Of a DNA stretch of 64,000 nucleotides, positions 52,663 through 61,909 are shown piece by piece. The notes under the pieces were generated by a model that made no database searches, was not told where the DNA came from, and saw only the letters and a program-made list of their open reading frames with translations. A program made the position numbers and the translations under genes. How positions within the stretch are numbered: position 1 is the stretch's first letter; each line of letters begins with the position of its first letter. Location: the NCBI GenBank assembly GCA_965198485.1, contig CBDAPQ010000005.1:3720001-3784000 (forward strand). The letters are read 5' to 3'. Source of the stretch: RH-AL1 sp965198485. GTDB lineage: Bacteria; Pseudomonadota; Alphaproteobacteria; Rhizobiales; Beijerinckiaceae.

Positions 52663-53429
52663 GAGGTCCCGCTCTCACGAGGCGCTCCGTAGTGCATAAG
52701 CCCGGTGCCGTAGGTCTTCAGCCAAGCCTCAGCCGACGCCAGCTCCGGATACAGCCCCTGCACCAAAGCCCAGAAGGCGGCGGAATGGTTCATGTGGCGG
52801 AGGTGCGCGACCTCGTGGGCGGCGAGGTAGTCGAGCACGTGCGGGGGCGCCATGACGAGGCGCCAGGAGAAGTTGAGCGCGCCGGCGGACGAGCACGAAC
52901 CCCAGCGGCTGGTGGTGTCGCGCAGCGTCAGGCGCTTCGGCGTGATCCCAAGCGCGGCGGAATGGCGGGCGACCGCCTCGGCAAGGTCGGCGCGGGCCTG
53001 GCGGATCAGCCAGTCCTGGACGCGCCGGGCGACGAACGGCGCCTCGCCGCTGACGCAGAGCTTCGAGCCATCCTCGCCGGTCTCGACCCACACCGTGCCG
53101 CGCGCGCCCGGCCTGTGCACGATCGCGTGCGGCACGCCGCGCACCGGCACGCTGGCGCCCGGCCCGAACGGCGTCGCCTCGGGCAGGCGTGCCAGCCGCA
53201 CCCCGATCCAGCCGGCATGGCGGTCGACGAAGACTTTGGCGCGGGCGAGCGAACCCCGCACCGGCATCGTCAGCACCACGTCGCGGGTGGCGGCGCGCAC
53301 GCGCAGCGTGAAGCGGCGCGCCGTGGCGACGCGCTTGATCTGCACGCGGTGCGTCGCACCCTCGTGGCTGACGTCGAAGAAGGCGACGTCGGCCCCGCGC
53401 AGCACCGTCCTGGAGGCGAGCCAACCCAT
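52626..53429 (-). CDS. YgjP/SprT-like M48-type zinc metallopeptidase (DUF45)
   Basis: About 267 residues from ATG 53429; the ATG at 53465 would add a short extension. The zinc motif is HEVAHLRHMNH in the C-terminal third (HExxH plus a further His), with SRWGSCSSAGALNFSWRLVM just before it, as in the DUF45/WLM-like family. The N-terminal beta domain (RVQIKRVATARRFTLRVRAA) is also typical. Function in bacteria is not established. Its last 37 bp lie opposite the end of mutS. Confidence 0.88.
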   Translation of the reverse strand: MGWLASRTVLRGADVAFFDVSHEGATHRVQIKRVATARRFTLRVRAATRDVVLTMPVRGSLARAKVFVDRHAGWIGVRLARLPEATPFGPGASVPVRGVPHAIVHRPGARGTVWVETGEDGSKLCVSGEAPFVARRVQDWLIRQARADLAEAVARHSAALGITPKRLTLRDTTSRWGSCSSAGALNFSWRLVMAPPHVLDYLAAHEVAHLRHMNHSAAFWALVQGLYPELASAEAWLKTYGTGLMHYGAPRESGTSQPSSLPSAFSL

Positions 53430-53471
53430 GCCGCGAACATAGCCGGCGGGCGGGTGAGTCGCCATGGGGCC

Positions 53472-54125
53472 CTACCCCGCCTTCGCGATCCGCGTCAGCG
53501 TGAACAGCCCCAGCGGCGGCAGGGTGCGGCGCTCGGCAAGCGTCATGTCGGGGCGGCGGTCGATCCAGCCGCCGATGGTCTCCCACGGGAACTGCGGGTG
53601 CCATCCAAGCTTCTCGGCGCGCCGGCCCATCCAGGCCTCCACCGCCGCTACCGGGCCGCGCGCGGCGCCGACGTGGTTGACCAGCACGAGCTCGCCGCCG
53701 GGCTTCGTCACCCGCGCCCATTCCGTCAGGCTGGCGTGCGGGTCGGGCACGACGGTGAGCACGTAGGGCGCCAGCACGGCGTCGAAGTGATCGTCGGGAA
53801 AGTCGAGGTGCATCGCGTCCATGACGCTGAGGTCGACGACGTTGGCGAGCTTGTCCGCTCGCACCCGCTCGCGGGCGCGCTCGAGCATCGGCGCGGAGAG
53901 GTCCACGCCGGTGATGGTCGTGCGTCGGTCGATCATCGGTAGCTCCAGGCCGGTGCCGACGCCGACGTCGAGGATGTGCCCGCCGGGGCGACCCGCCGCC
54001 AAGGCGGCGGCGCGACGCCCCGCCCGCATGACCAGCGTGAAGGTGAGGTCGTAGACCGGCGCCCAGCGGGCGTAGGCCGCCTCGACCCCGGCGTTGTCGA
54101 GCGCGCTCGCGCTGTCGTGTGTCAC
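53472..54125 (-). CDS. Class I methyltransferase, PmtA-like (phospholipid N-methyltransferase)
   Basis: 217 residues from GTG 54125, whose GTGA overlaps the mnmA stop. SAM motif I is HILDVGVGTGLELP, and motif II has GVDLSAPMLERARERV. The features VYDLTFTLVMRAGR, FDAVLAPYVLTVVPDP and MTLAERRTLPPLGLF are those of alphaproteobacterial PmtA-type phosphatidylethanolamine N-methyltransferases. UbiE-like quinone methyltransferases are an alternative. Translationally coupled to mnmA, though the pathways seem unrelated. Confidence 0.83.
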   Translation of the reverse strand: MTHDSASALDNAGVEAAYARWAPVYDLTFTLVMRAGRRAAALAAGRPGGHILDVGVGTGLELPMIDRRTTITGVDLSAPMLERARERVRADKLANVVDLSVMDAMHLDFPDDHFDAVLAPYVLTVVPDPHASLTEWARVTKPGGELVLVNHVGAARGPVAAVEAWMGRRAEKLGWHPQFPWETIGGWIDRRPDMTLAERRTLPPLGLFTLTRIAKAG

Positions 54126-55279
54126 GAGGCCAGCACCGCTTCGCGGGCCGTCTCGACCGGGGCCGGCCGTGCGGTGACCGTACCGCCGCCGAGCACGCGG
54201 GCTCCGGGCGCGTCGCTTTCGTAGAACACGCAGGCCTGGCCCGGCGACACCGCCGTGTCCGCCGCGGGGAACATCACCGCCACGCCGCCCGCCTCGCGCA
54301 CCACCCGCGCCGGCACCGGCGCGCGCGTGGAGCGGGTGCGCACGTGACACTCCAGCGCCTCGGGCAGCTCGCCGCCGCCGAGCCAGTTGACGTCGCGCAA
54401 GGCCAGCCGTGCCGTGGCGAGCGCCTCGCGCGGACCCACCACCACCTGCGCGCGCCGGGGATCGAGGCGCAGCACATAGAGCGGCGCCTCCTGACCGCCG
54501 AGCGCGAGGCCGCGGCGCTGGCCGACGGTGTAGCCGGTGACGCCCTCGTGGCGGCCGAGCACGCGGCCGGCCTCGTCGACGATGTCGCCGGAGCGCACCG
54601 CCTCCGGCATCATCCTGGCGACGAGGTCGGCGTAGCGGCCCGATGGCACGAAGCAGATGTCCTGGCTGTCGGGCTTGTCGGCATTCACCAGCCCGTGGGC
54701 GCGGGCGAGGGCGCGCACCTGCGTCTTGGGCAGGTCGCCCAGCGGAAAGCGCACGAAGGCCAGCTGCGCCGGCGTGATGCCGAACAGGAAATAGCTCTGG
54801 TCGCGCGAGGCATCGGTGGCGCGGTGCAGCGCCCGGCCGCCGCCCGGCAGCGCCCGCGTGGCGCAATAGTGCCCGGTGGCGAGCGCGTCGGCGCCGAGGT
54901 CGCGGGCGGTCTCGAGCAGGTCGGTGAACTTCACCTTGTCGTTGCACGAGGCGCAGGGGATCGGCGTCTCGCCGGCGGCGTAGGCGGCGGCAAAGGGCGC
55001 GATGACCTGCTCGCGGAAGCGCTCCTCGTAGTCGAGCACGTAGTGCGGGATGCCGAGCCGCGCCGCCACGGCGCGCGCGTCGCCGATGTCGCGGCCGGCG
55101 CAGCACGAGCCGGCGCGGGCCGTGGTACCGCGGTCGTCGTAGAGCCGCAACGTGACGCCGACGACGTCGTAACCCTCGGCCTTGAGCAGCGCGGCCACCA
55201 CCGACGAGTCGACGCCGCCGGACATGGCGACGACGACCCGGGTCTCGCCGGGCGGCTTGGGGATGTCGAGATGGTTCAA
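54122..55279 (-). CDS. mnmA: tRNA-specific 2-thiouridylase
   Basis: 385 residues. The PP-loop AMSGGVDSSVVAALLKAEGY, the catalytic Cys in PCASCNDKVKF and the second Cys in DSQDICFVPSGRY are all in place, as are GHYCATR and the C-terminal beta domain (YTVGQRRGLALGG). MnmA sulfurates U34 of tRNA-Lys/Glu/Gln. It ends in GTGA with the next methyltransferase gene. The start ATG 55279 (MNHLDIPKPPGETRVVVAMS) gives the usual length. Confidence 0.96.
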   Translation of the reverse strand: MNHLDIPKPPGETRVVVAMSGGVDSSVVAALLKAEGYDVVGVTLRLYDDRGTTARAGSCCAGRDIGDARAVAARLGIPHYVLDYEERFREQVIAPFAAAYAAGETPIPCASCNDKVKFTDLLETARDLGADALATGHYCATRALPGGGRALHRATDASRDQSYFLFGITPAQLAFVRFPLGDLPKTQVRALARAHGLVNADKPDSQDICFVPSGRYADLVARMMPEAVRSGDIVDEAGRVLGRHEGVTGYTVGQRRGLALGGQEAPLYVLRLDPRRAQVVVGPREALATARLALRDVNWLGGGELPEALECHVRTRSTRAPVPARVVREAGGVAVMFPAADTAVSPGQACVFYESDAPGARVLGGGTVTARPAPVETAREAVLAS

Positions 55280-55344
55280 GGATTCGACCGGCTTGCAGGG
55301 CCTTTGTCATATCGGTCCGCGCCGGGGCGGCGCAAGGCGACGCG

Positions 55345-55640
55345 TCAGCCCGGATAGGACGCGATCTCGACGAGGTTGCCGTCTGGGTCGCGGCCGTACA
55401 CCGAGCGGATCGGCCCGCGCGCCCTGCTTCGTGGTGGGCCCCTCCTCAATGGCGACGCCCAGCTTGGTGAGATGCCGGGCGACCTCGTCCGGCGGCGTCA
55501 CGGTGAGGAAACACAGGTTGTCGCTGCCGGGCTGCGGGCGGGCGCCGGTGGACCAGTCGATGTCGCTGGCTGCGATCGGCTGCAGGGCATCGTCTGCGCG
55601 CCGGAGTGCATCGCATGCGCTCGAGCTTCCCGGGCGCCGG
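55345..55640 (-). pseudogene. VOC-family (glyoxalase-like) protein, frameshifted and truncated
   Basis: In one frame the sequence reads DALQPIAASDIDWSTGARPQ and then, after a frame change, DEVARHLTKLGVAIEEGPTT KQGAR. A further single-base deletion near 55420 separates this from the family ending IRSVYGRDPDGNLVEIASYP G. Intact relatives are about 130 residues; the N-terminal half is missing or unrecognisable. VOC proteins are metal-dependent dioxygenases, lyases or resistance proteins. No intact gene lies between 55307 and 55801. Confidence 0.72.
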
Positions 55641-55801
55641 CTCGTCGACGGTCAGCCGCACGGTTCGCTTCGCTGGTGCCACCTGCGGTGGCGATCTGAA
55701 AAGACCGTAATCAACGGTCGGCCAGCTCTTTATCTTTTTTAGGCTTTCTTCGCTTCCGTGCTAGAGACGCGACCTCCAATCACGGCGGGGCAGCTCCAGG
55801 C

Positions 55802-57487
55802 ATGACGAACTCCCGCTTCGACGCTTTCGATCCGCTTGGCTCCATCCAGACGGACCGCTGCAACGTCCTCCTCGTCTTCCCCGGTTTCGCCGCAAACTCG
55901 TTCTGGAACTACCGCGCGACCTGCGAGATCGTCGGCGCCAAATATCCCGGCGCCCCGCTCGGCCTCATCACCGTCGCCGCCATGCTCCCGCAGCATTGGG
56001 ACATCCGCCTCGTCAACCGCAACACCGAGGCGCTGAGCGAGGCCGACATCGCGTGGGCCGACATGGTGATGACCGGCGGGATGATGCCTCAGGAGGCCGA
56101 CACGCTGGTGCTGATCGAGCTGATCCAGCGTCATGGCAAGCCGGTCGTGGTCGGCGGCCCCGGCATCACCTCGACGCCCGAACCCTACGCCAAGGCCGAC
56201 TTCAAGGTGCTGGGCGAGGCCGAGGGCCTGCTCGACGCCTTCGTGGCGGACTGGCGCGCCGGCCTGCGCAGCGGCACCTACGAGGGCGTCCGCTTCAAGG
56301 CGGACGTCACCGCCGCGCCAGTGCCGCGCTGGGACCTGCTGAAATTCGACCAGTACCTCCACGTCGGCGTGCAGTTTTCGCGCGGCTGCCCGTTCACCTG
56401 CGAGTTCTGCGACATCATCGAGCTCTACGGCCGGGTGCCGCGCACCAAGACCACCGACCAGATCCTGGGCGAGCTCGATGCGCTCTACGCCCTCGGTTAC
56501 CGCGGCCACGTCGACTTCGTCGACGACAACCTCATCGGCAACAAGAAGGCGGTGAAGCTCTTCCTGCCCCACCTCAAGGCCTGGCAGGAGAAGCGCGGCT
56601 ACCCGTTCGAATTCTCGACCGAGGCCTCGGTGAACCTGGCGGACGACGAGGAGCTGCTGGCGCAGATGCGCGACGCCAGCTTCTTCGCCGTGTTCATCGG
56701 GATCGAGAGCCCCGATCCCGAAACGCTGGTGAAAATGCAGAAGAAGCAGAACACCAGGCGCGACCTCTCCGAGAGCATCCGCAAGATCTACGACGCCGGT
56801 ATCTTCGTCATGGGCGGCTTCATCGTCGGCTTTGATTCCGAGAAGCAGAGTGTGGCCGCGCCGATCGTCGCGCTGATCGAGGAGGCGGCGATCCCCATCG
56901 CCATGGTGGGGCTGCTCTACGCGCTGCCCAACACGCAGCTGACGCGGCGTCTCGAGAAGGAGGGCCGGTTGCTCGAGCCCGATACCGGCGAGTTCAGCGG
57001 CGACCAGTGCACCGCCGGCCTCAACTTCGTGACCAAGCGCGCGCGGCGCGACGCCTACGCCGACTACCGCACCATCCTCGAGGCGATCTTCGCCCCAAAG
57101 GCCTATTTCGAGCGCGTGCGCGACGTCAGCCGCAGCCTGCGCATGCCCAAGCGTTCGCTCCGCGTGCAGCTGACCAGCACGTTCCGCGAGTTCGGCCGCT
57201 TCCTGAAGCTGATGACGCGTGTCACGCTGTACCGGCGCGACATGCGCGCCCAGGTCTGGCTGACTCTCATCGCCACGCTGCTGCGCAACCCCGCCGCCGT
57301 CACCTCGGCGATGCGGCTCACCGCCTTCTACGTCCATCTTGGACCGTTCTCGCGCTTCGTCATCGGCCGCGTGGACGAGCAGATCGCGGCGCTCGACGAC
57401 GGCCGCTGGGTGCAGCCGGCGCTGGTGTCGCCGCCCGAGATCGCGGCCAAGGTGATCGAGACCGAGATGGCGGCGCTCGCGATTTGA
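55802..57487 (+). CDS. B12-binding-domain radical SAM protein
   Basis: 561 residues. The N-terminal cobalamin-binding-like domain (NVLLVFPGFAANSFWNYRAT to VVVGGPGITSTPEPYAKADF) lacks an obvious DxHxxG, as in many of this class. The radical SAM cluster motif is FSRGCPFTCEFCDIIELYG (Cys-x3-Cys-x2-Cys). The C-terminal helical domain (DYRTILEAIFAPKAYFERVR) is DUF4070-like. Relatives include the hopanoid C2 methylase HpnP and HpnJ-like proteins. A methyl transfer or ring-closing step on a lipid or natural product is possible but unproven. Followed by a small basic protein gene. Confidence 0.9.
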   Translation: MTNSRFDAFDPLGSIQTDRCNVLLVFPGFAANSFWNYRATCEIVGAKYPGAPLGLITVAAMLPQHWDIRLVNRNTEALSEADIAWADMVMTGGMMPQEADTLVLIELIQRHGKPVVVGGPGITSTPEPYAKADFKVLGEAEGLLDAFVADWRAGLRSGTYEGVRFKADVTAAPVPRWDLLKFDQYLHVGVQFSRGCPFTCEFCDIIELYGRVPRTKTTDQILGELDALYALGYRGHVDFVDDNLIGNKKAVKLFLPHLKAWQEKRGYPFEFSTEASVNLADDEELLAQMRDASFFAVFIGIESPDPETLVKMQKKQNTRRDLSESIRKIYDAGIFVMGGFIVGFDSEKQSVAAPIVALIEEAAIPIAMVGLLYALPNTQLTRRLEKEGRLLEPDTGEFSGDQCTAGLNFVTKRARRDAYADYRTILEAIFAPKAYFERVRDVSRSLRMPKRSLRVQLTSTFREFGRFLKLMTRVTLYRRDMRAQVWLTLIATLLRNPAAVTSAMRLTAFYVHLGPFSRFVIGRVDEQIAALDDGRWVQPALVSPPEIAAKVIETEMAALAI

Positions 57488-57610
57488 CCGAAGCCGGAGG
57501 CCGGTTCTAAGAGCCTGCGACGCGGCGGGATCGCCGACCTTTCAGCGGCGGGACCGCTCGTGCCCTTTCGGGCGGAGCAGTCCGCGCCTCCAAGCGAACG
57601 GACAAGACGG

Positions 57611-57784
57611 ATGGCCAGGAAGCCGAGTTTCGATTTCGAGCGTCGCGAGCGCCAGAAGGCCAAGGATGCCAAGCGCGCCGAGAAGACCAAAGCGAAAAGC
57701 GAGAAGAAGGCCGGCGAAGCCGCCGGCGAGACGCCCGAGGGCGACGTGGCCGAGACGACGGAGCCGGCGCCCTCGGCGGAGTAG
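57611..57784 (+). CDS. Small Lys/Glu-rich protein (57 aa)
   Basis: Starts MARKPSFDFERRERQKAKDA, then KRAEKTKAKSEKKAGEAAGE and an acidic tail (VAETTEPAPSAE). It is an extended charged helix of a kind widely found as a short conserved hypothetical protein in alphaproteobacteria. The open frame extends upstream to 57560 but the conserved start is MARKPSFDFERRERQ. Confidence 0.65.
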   Translation: MARKPSFDFERRERQKAKDAKRAEKTKAKSEKKAGEAAGETPEGDVAETTEPAPSAE

Positions 57785-57890
57785 CCGTCTCCCTTGCCGA
57801 ACGCTCCTCTGGAGAACGGGCGCGGTGTCCTTCCCTGCGGCCCCGACTGAAACGGGAGCAACGAGAAGGACCGCCGTCTCGCCGGGAAAT

Positions 57891-58045
57891 CCCTTCTCCC
57901 CTTGCGGGAGAAGGTGCCCGAAGGGCGGATGAGCGGTCGGGCAAGCTTCCCGGCAACTCGCCTCGACGCGAAACGAAAACCGGGTGAGGTGAGCCGACTC
58001 CTCATCCGGCGCTTCGCGCCGCCTTCTCCCACAAAGGGAGAAGGG
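57891..58045. repeat. Palindromic repeat family A, complete copy 2
   Basis: About 155 bp. The left half CCCTTCTCCCCTTGCGGGAG with GGTGCCCGAAGGGCGGATGA is identical to the copy at 35707. The centre differs, and the right half ends in ...CTTCTCCC.CAAAGGGAGAAGGG. The gap 57785-58105 holds no gene. Confidence 0.8.
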
Positions 58046-58105
58046 ATCATCCGGGAAGATTGCGACCTGTCCCGCTCGCCTGCGGCCTCGCCACGCAGGA
58101 GAGCA

Positions 58106-61003
58106 TCAGCCCTTCATCGCCAGGTCCAGCACCCGCACCGCGTGCAGCGCCTCGCGGCCGCCCAGATCCGCGATCTGGTGGCGGCAGGAGGTGCCGTCGG
58201 CCACCACGATGTCGTCCGCACCCGCGGCGCGCACCGCCGGCATGAGCGACAACTCGGCCATCTGCTTCGAGGCTTCCAGCGTCTCGGCGCCGTAGCCGAA
58301 GGCGCCGGCCATGCCGCAGCACGAGGACTCGATCGGCTTCACCGTGGCGCCCTCGATCTTGCGCAGCACGGCCAGCGCGGCCGGAAAGGCGCCGAAGCTC
58401 TTCTGGTGGCAGTGGCCGTGGACGTGCAGCACCTTGTCCGGCAGCGCCATCGGCGCTTCGATCTTGTGCTCGGCCAGGTACTCCGTGAGCAGACGGGCGC
58501 GATCCTTCATGCGATCGGCGGCCGGACCGGGCAGGAGCGAGCCGAACTCGTCGCGCAGCGTCATCAGACAGGAGGGCTCGAGCCCAAGCACGGGCGCGTC
58601 GCCGGCCAGCGCATCAAGCGTGCGTCGGGCCTCCTCGCGGGCGCGGTCCACCAGGCCGGCGGAGAGATAGGTGCGGCCGCAGCAGAGCGGTCGGCCCGTG
58701 ACCTTCGGCATCACCGGCGTCAGGCCGAACCTGCGCAGCACGCGCACGGCCGCGCGCAGGTTTTCGGGCTCGTAAAAGCGGTTGAAGGTGTCGCTGAAGA
58801 GGATCACCTCGCTCGCCGCGCCCGTCGGCCGGCCGATCTCGGCGTCGCGGAACGGGTCGGAGCGGAACGCCGGCAGCGGGCGTTCCGCGGCGATGCCGAG
58901 GAAGCGCTCGCCCAGCCGCCGCAGCAGCGGCACGCGGTTGCGCAGGTTGGCGAGCGGCGCCACACGCGAGACCCACGGCGCGTAGCGTGGCAGCTCCGCG
59001 ACCAGGCGCTCGCGCAGCGCCACGCCGTTCTTCGCCGCTCGCGCGGCCGAGGCCTCGATCTTCATCTTGGCCATGTCGACGCCCACCGGGCACTCGCGCC
59101 GGCACGCCTTGCAGGAGACGCAGAGCTTCATCGCCGCCGCCACGTCGTCGCCGGCGAGCGCGTCGGGGCCGAGCTGGCCCGACAGCGCGAGGCGCAGCGT
59201 GTTCGCGCGCCCCCGCGTCAGGTGCGTTTCGTCCCGCGTGACGCGGTAGGACGGGCACATCGAGCCGGCGTCGAATTTCCGGCAGGTGCCGTTGTTGTTG
59301 CACATCTCCACGGCGGCGAGCAGGCCGCCCTGCGGCCCGGGCCAAGCCGACCAGTCCATGCGCGGCGTCACCGGCGCGGCGGCGTAATCGGGGCCGTAGC
59401 GGAACAGGCCCCGATCGTCGAAGCGCGGCGGGCGCACCACGCGGCCGGGATTGAGCAGGCCGGTGGGATCAAACAGGTCTTTCACCTGCTCGAAGGCGCG
59501 GGCGAGGCGCGAGCCGAACATCGACTCGTTGAACTCGGAGCGGGCGATGCCATCGCCATGCTCGCCGCTGTGGCTGCCCTTGTACTCGCGCACGAGGTCG
59601 AAGCACTCTTCCGCGATCGCCCGCATGGCGCGCACGTCGGTCGCGTCCTTCATGTTGAGCACGGGGCGCACGTGGAGGCAGCCGACGGAGGCGTGGGCGT
59701 AGTAGGTCGGGCGGCTGCCGTGGCGCGCGAAGACGGCGTTGAGCCGCGTGGTGTATTCGGCAAGGTCGGGCAGGTCGACGGCGCAATCCTCAATGAAGCT
59801 GATCGGTTTGCCGGCCGATTTCTCCGACATCATGATGTTGAGCCCGGCCTCGCGCACCTCGGCGATCTCAGCCTGCTGCTTGAGGTCCACCACCCGCACC
59901 ACGGCGCGGGGATGGCCGATGTCGCCCATCACCTCGTCCAGCGCGGCGAGGCGAGAGGCGAGCCAGGCGTCGTCGTCGCCGTGGAACTCGACCATCAGCA
60001 GCGCCTCGGGCTCGCCGATGAGCATCGTGTCGATCGTGGCGCGGTAGATCGGGATGCCGCGACCGAGGTCGATCATGGTGCGGTCGACGAGCTCGACGGC
60101 CTCGGGATCGAGCGTGACGAGGTGCTGCGTCGCCTCCATCGCCGCGCGGAAGGTCGGGAACTGGCAGATGCCGACCACCTTGCGCGGCTTGATCGGCGCG
60201 AGCTTCAGCAGCAGCGCCTCGGAAAGGGCCAGCGTGCCCTCCGAGCCGACCAGCAGGCGGGCGAGATTGTCGCGACCGGCCGTCTTCGCGTCGGGGGTGA
60301 GACAATCGATGTTGTAGCCGCCGACGCGGCGCAGCTGCTTGGGAAAGCGCGCGGCGATCTCCGCCGCCTCGCGCTCGCCCAGCGCGCGCAGGGCGGCGAG
60401 CAGGCCTTCGGGCTCGTGCGTCTCGGCCGCCGGGCCGAAGCGCTGGCGCGATCCGTCGGCCAGCAGCGCGTCGACGGCCTCCACGTTGTCGGCCATCAGC
60501 CCGTAGCGGATGGATTTGCCGCCGCAGGAATTGTTGCCGGCCATGCCGCCGATGGTGCAGCGCTGGTGCGTCGAGGGATCGACCGGGAAGAACAGCTTGT
60601 GCGGCTTCAGCGCGGCATTGAGGTGGCCGAGCACGAGGCCGGGTTCGACGAGCGCCGTCCGCGCGGCCGTGTCGATCTCCAGCACCTTGCGCAGGTGCTT
60701 GGTACAATCGAGCACGACGGCGCGGTTGACGGTCTGCCCGCACTGGCTGGTGCCGCCGCCGCGTCCCAGCACCGGCACATCGAAGTCGCGCGCCACGGCC
60801 AGCGTCGCGGCGAGGTCGTCGCGGGTCATGGGCACCACCACGCCGAGCGGCTCGACCTGGTAGATCGAGGCGTCGGTGGCGTAGCGCCCGCGGTCGGCGC
60901 GGCCGAACAGCACCTCGCCCCGCACGGCCTTGCGCAGCGCCGCCTCCAGCTTCGGATCGCCCGGCCGCGTCGCGCCGGCCGGAGCCGTCAAACCCCCAGA
61001 CAT
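58106..61003 (-). CDS. FAD-linked oxidase/Fe-S fusion, D-2-hydroxyglutarate dehydrogenase (YdiJ) type
   Basis: About 965 residues from ATG 61003. The N-terminal FAD-binding PCMH domain has VLGRGGGTSQCGQTVN and GGMAGNNSCGGKSIRYGLMA, followed by the FAD-linked oxidase C-terminal domain (GSHSGEHGDGIARSEF). A 4Fe-4S part follows, with CNNNGTCRKFDAGSMCPSYR and CVSCKACRRECPVGVDMAKM. Two CCG repeats end it (LCCGRTYLSAG and SSCCGMAGAFGYG). This single-chain order and length match YdiJ-type D-2-hydroxyglutarate dehydrogenases, which oxidise the serine-pathway by-product D-2HG and pass electrons to the respiratory chain. A D-lactate or glycolate substrate is the main alternative. Confidence 0.9.
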   Translation of the reverse strand: MSGGLTAPAGATRPGDPKLEAALRKAVRGEVLFGRADRGRYATDASIYQVEPLGVVVPMTRDDLAATLAVARDFDVPVLGRGGGTSQCGQTVNRAVVLDCTKHLRKVLEIDTAARTALVEPGLVLGHLNAALKPHKLFFPVDPSTHQRCTIGGMAGNNSCGGKSIRYGLMADNVEAVDALLADGSRQRFGPAAETHEPEGLLAALRALGEREAAEIAARFPKQLRRVGGYNIDCLTPDAKTAGRDNLARLLVGSEGTLALSEALLLKLAPIKPRKVVGICQFPTFRAAMEATQHLVTLDPEAVELVDRTMIDLGRGIPIYRATIDTMLIGEPEALLMVEFHGDDDAWLASRLAALDEVMGDIGHPRAVVRVVDLKQQAEIAEVREAGLNIMMSEKSAGKPISFIEDCAVDLPDLAEYTTRLNAVFARHGSRPTYYAHASVGCLHVRPVLNMKDATDVRAMRAIAEECFDLVREYKGSHSGEHGDGIARSEFNESMFGSRLARAFEQVKDLFDPTGLLNPGRVVRPPRFDDRGLFRYGPDYAAAPVTPRMDWSAWPGPQGGLLAAVEMCNNNGTCRKFDAGSMCPSYRVTRDETHLTRGRANTLRLALSGQLGPDALAGDDVAAAMKLCVSCKACRRECPVGVDMAKMKIEASAARAAKNGVALRERLVAELPRYAPWVSRVAPLANLRNRVPLLRRLGERFLGIAAERPLPAFRSDPFRDAEIGRPTGAASEVILFSDTFNRFYEPENLRAAVRVLRRFGLTPVMPKVTGRPLCCGRTYLSAGLVDRAREEARRTLDALAGDAPVLGLEPSCLMTLRDEFGSLLPGPAADRMKDRARLLTEYLAEHKIEAPMALPDKVLHVHGHCHQKSFGAFPAALAVLRKIEGATVKPIESSCCGMAGAFGYGAETLEASKQMAELSLMPAVRAAGADDIVVADGTSCRHQIADLGGREALHAVRVLDLAMKG

Positions 61004-61120
61004 CCCAATCTCTCTCGCCCGCTTCGCCAAGTTCCTAGCAGGCCGTCGGATGGTTCTCGGCGTTGAAAAGCGTCCACACTTTTCATGTGGACGCCGTCAT
61101 CGTCGGCCGAAAGCGGCCTC

Positions 61121-61306
61121 TTACATGTGGTCGCGATGCATCATCATGTGGTCGTGGTGCATCATCATATGGTGGTGGTGCATCATCATGCGGCGGTGCA
61201 TCATGTGCTCGCGCATGTGACGGGTCATCATGTCGGCCTTGGCGGCGACCGACACACCGGACATGGCGGCGACGAGCACCACCGACGCGATCAGCTTCTT
61301 GAACAT
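61121..61306 (-). CDS. Secreted Met/His-rich micro-protein
   Basis: 61 residues. The signal peptide is MFKKLIASVVLVAAMSGVSV ending at AAKA. The remaining 37 residues hold about 12 His and 15 Met in a repeating MMMHH pattern (HRRMMMHHHHMMMHHDHMMM). Met/His-rich tracts of this sort bind copper or silver, so a periplasmic metal-binding role is plausible but inferred. The frame is set by the signal peptide; a longer frame starts at 61336. Confidence 0.72.
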   Translation of the reverse strand: MFKKLIASVVLVAAMSGVSVAAKADMMTRHMREHMMHRRMMMHHHHMMMHHDHMMMHRDHM

Positions 61307-61399
61307 ATCATCTCTCCGGGCGTGCGAATCGCACACCAGCTTCTACGATGCGGCGGCTGAATGGTTTCTGACCGACGCCAAGGCCGAAGGACGGACGGC

Positions 61400-61636
61400 T
61401 CAAAACGCTGGCGGCGGCGGAACGGTCGCGGCCCGCTCCGCGGCGAGGTGCCGGTGGGCGTCGAGCGGCGTCATCACGCGGATGTCGTCCTCGGAGAAGC
61501 CGCGGTCGCGCAGCTCGGCCCGTTGCACCCGCGTGATCAGCAGTGGCATTCCGGCCGCGGCCTCGCTCGGCTTCAGGGCCTGGACGTTGCCGTTCTCGTT
61601 GGCGGCGACGCGGGTCTGTCGGTTCTCGTCGTCCAT
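61400..61636 (-). CDS. Small conserved-looking hypothetical protein (78 aa)
   Basis: Reads MDDENRQTRVAANENGNVQA, then LKPSEAAAGMPLLITRVQRA and RDRGFSEDDIRVMTPLDAHR, with a Pro-rich end. The GFSEDDIR.MTP.DAH pattern occurs in short proteins in several Hyphomicrobiales and looks like a UBA-type helical hairpin. Function unknown. A neighbouring ATG at 61639 would add one Met. It ends 77 bp before the tRNA gene. Confidence 0.65.
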   Translation of the reverse strand: MDDENRQTRVAANENGNVQALKPSEAAAGMPLLITRVQRAELRDRGFSEDDIRVMTPLDAHRHLAAERAATVPPPPAF

Positions 61637-61712
61637 CACGCGGCCTTCCGTTCGGGTGACCGCACCATAGCACTTTCCGGCATCACCCGGGCATTGTCTG
61701 CAAGAGAGACGG

Positions 61713-61797
61713 TGGTGGGAGAGGTAGGACTCGAACCTACGAAGGCGTAGCCAGCGGATTTACAGTCCGCCCCCTTTGCCGCTCGGGACACTCTCCC
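61713..61797 (-). tRNA. tRNA-Tyr (GTA anticodon)
   Basis: An 85-nt class II tRNA including the encoded CCA. Acceptor GGGAGAG pairs with CTCTCCC, with discriminator A. The anticodon stem-loop is GCGGACTGTAAATCCGC, giving anticodon GTA. The long variable arm (TGGCTACGCCTTCG region) and the T arm GTAGGTTCGAGTCCTAC are typical. The next element downstream is a small hypothetical gene. Confidence 0.96.
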
Positions 61798-61909
61798 ACG
61801 CCGCGCTCGCGCGGAACCGGGCTTATGGCGAAAGCCGCGGGCGCCTGTCAACCCGATCGGGGCGCCGCACGGCGCTCGTGGTCGGCATGCTCGCCGCGGC
61901 AGGCCGCCG

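Noticed and set aside
57902..61066. A 1054-codon plus-strand open frame opposite the YdiJ-type gene
   Set aside because: Antisense shadow; the minus-strand protein has all FAD, Fe-S and CCG motifs.
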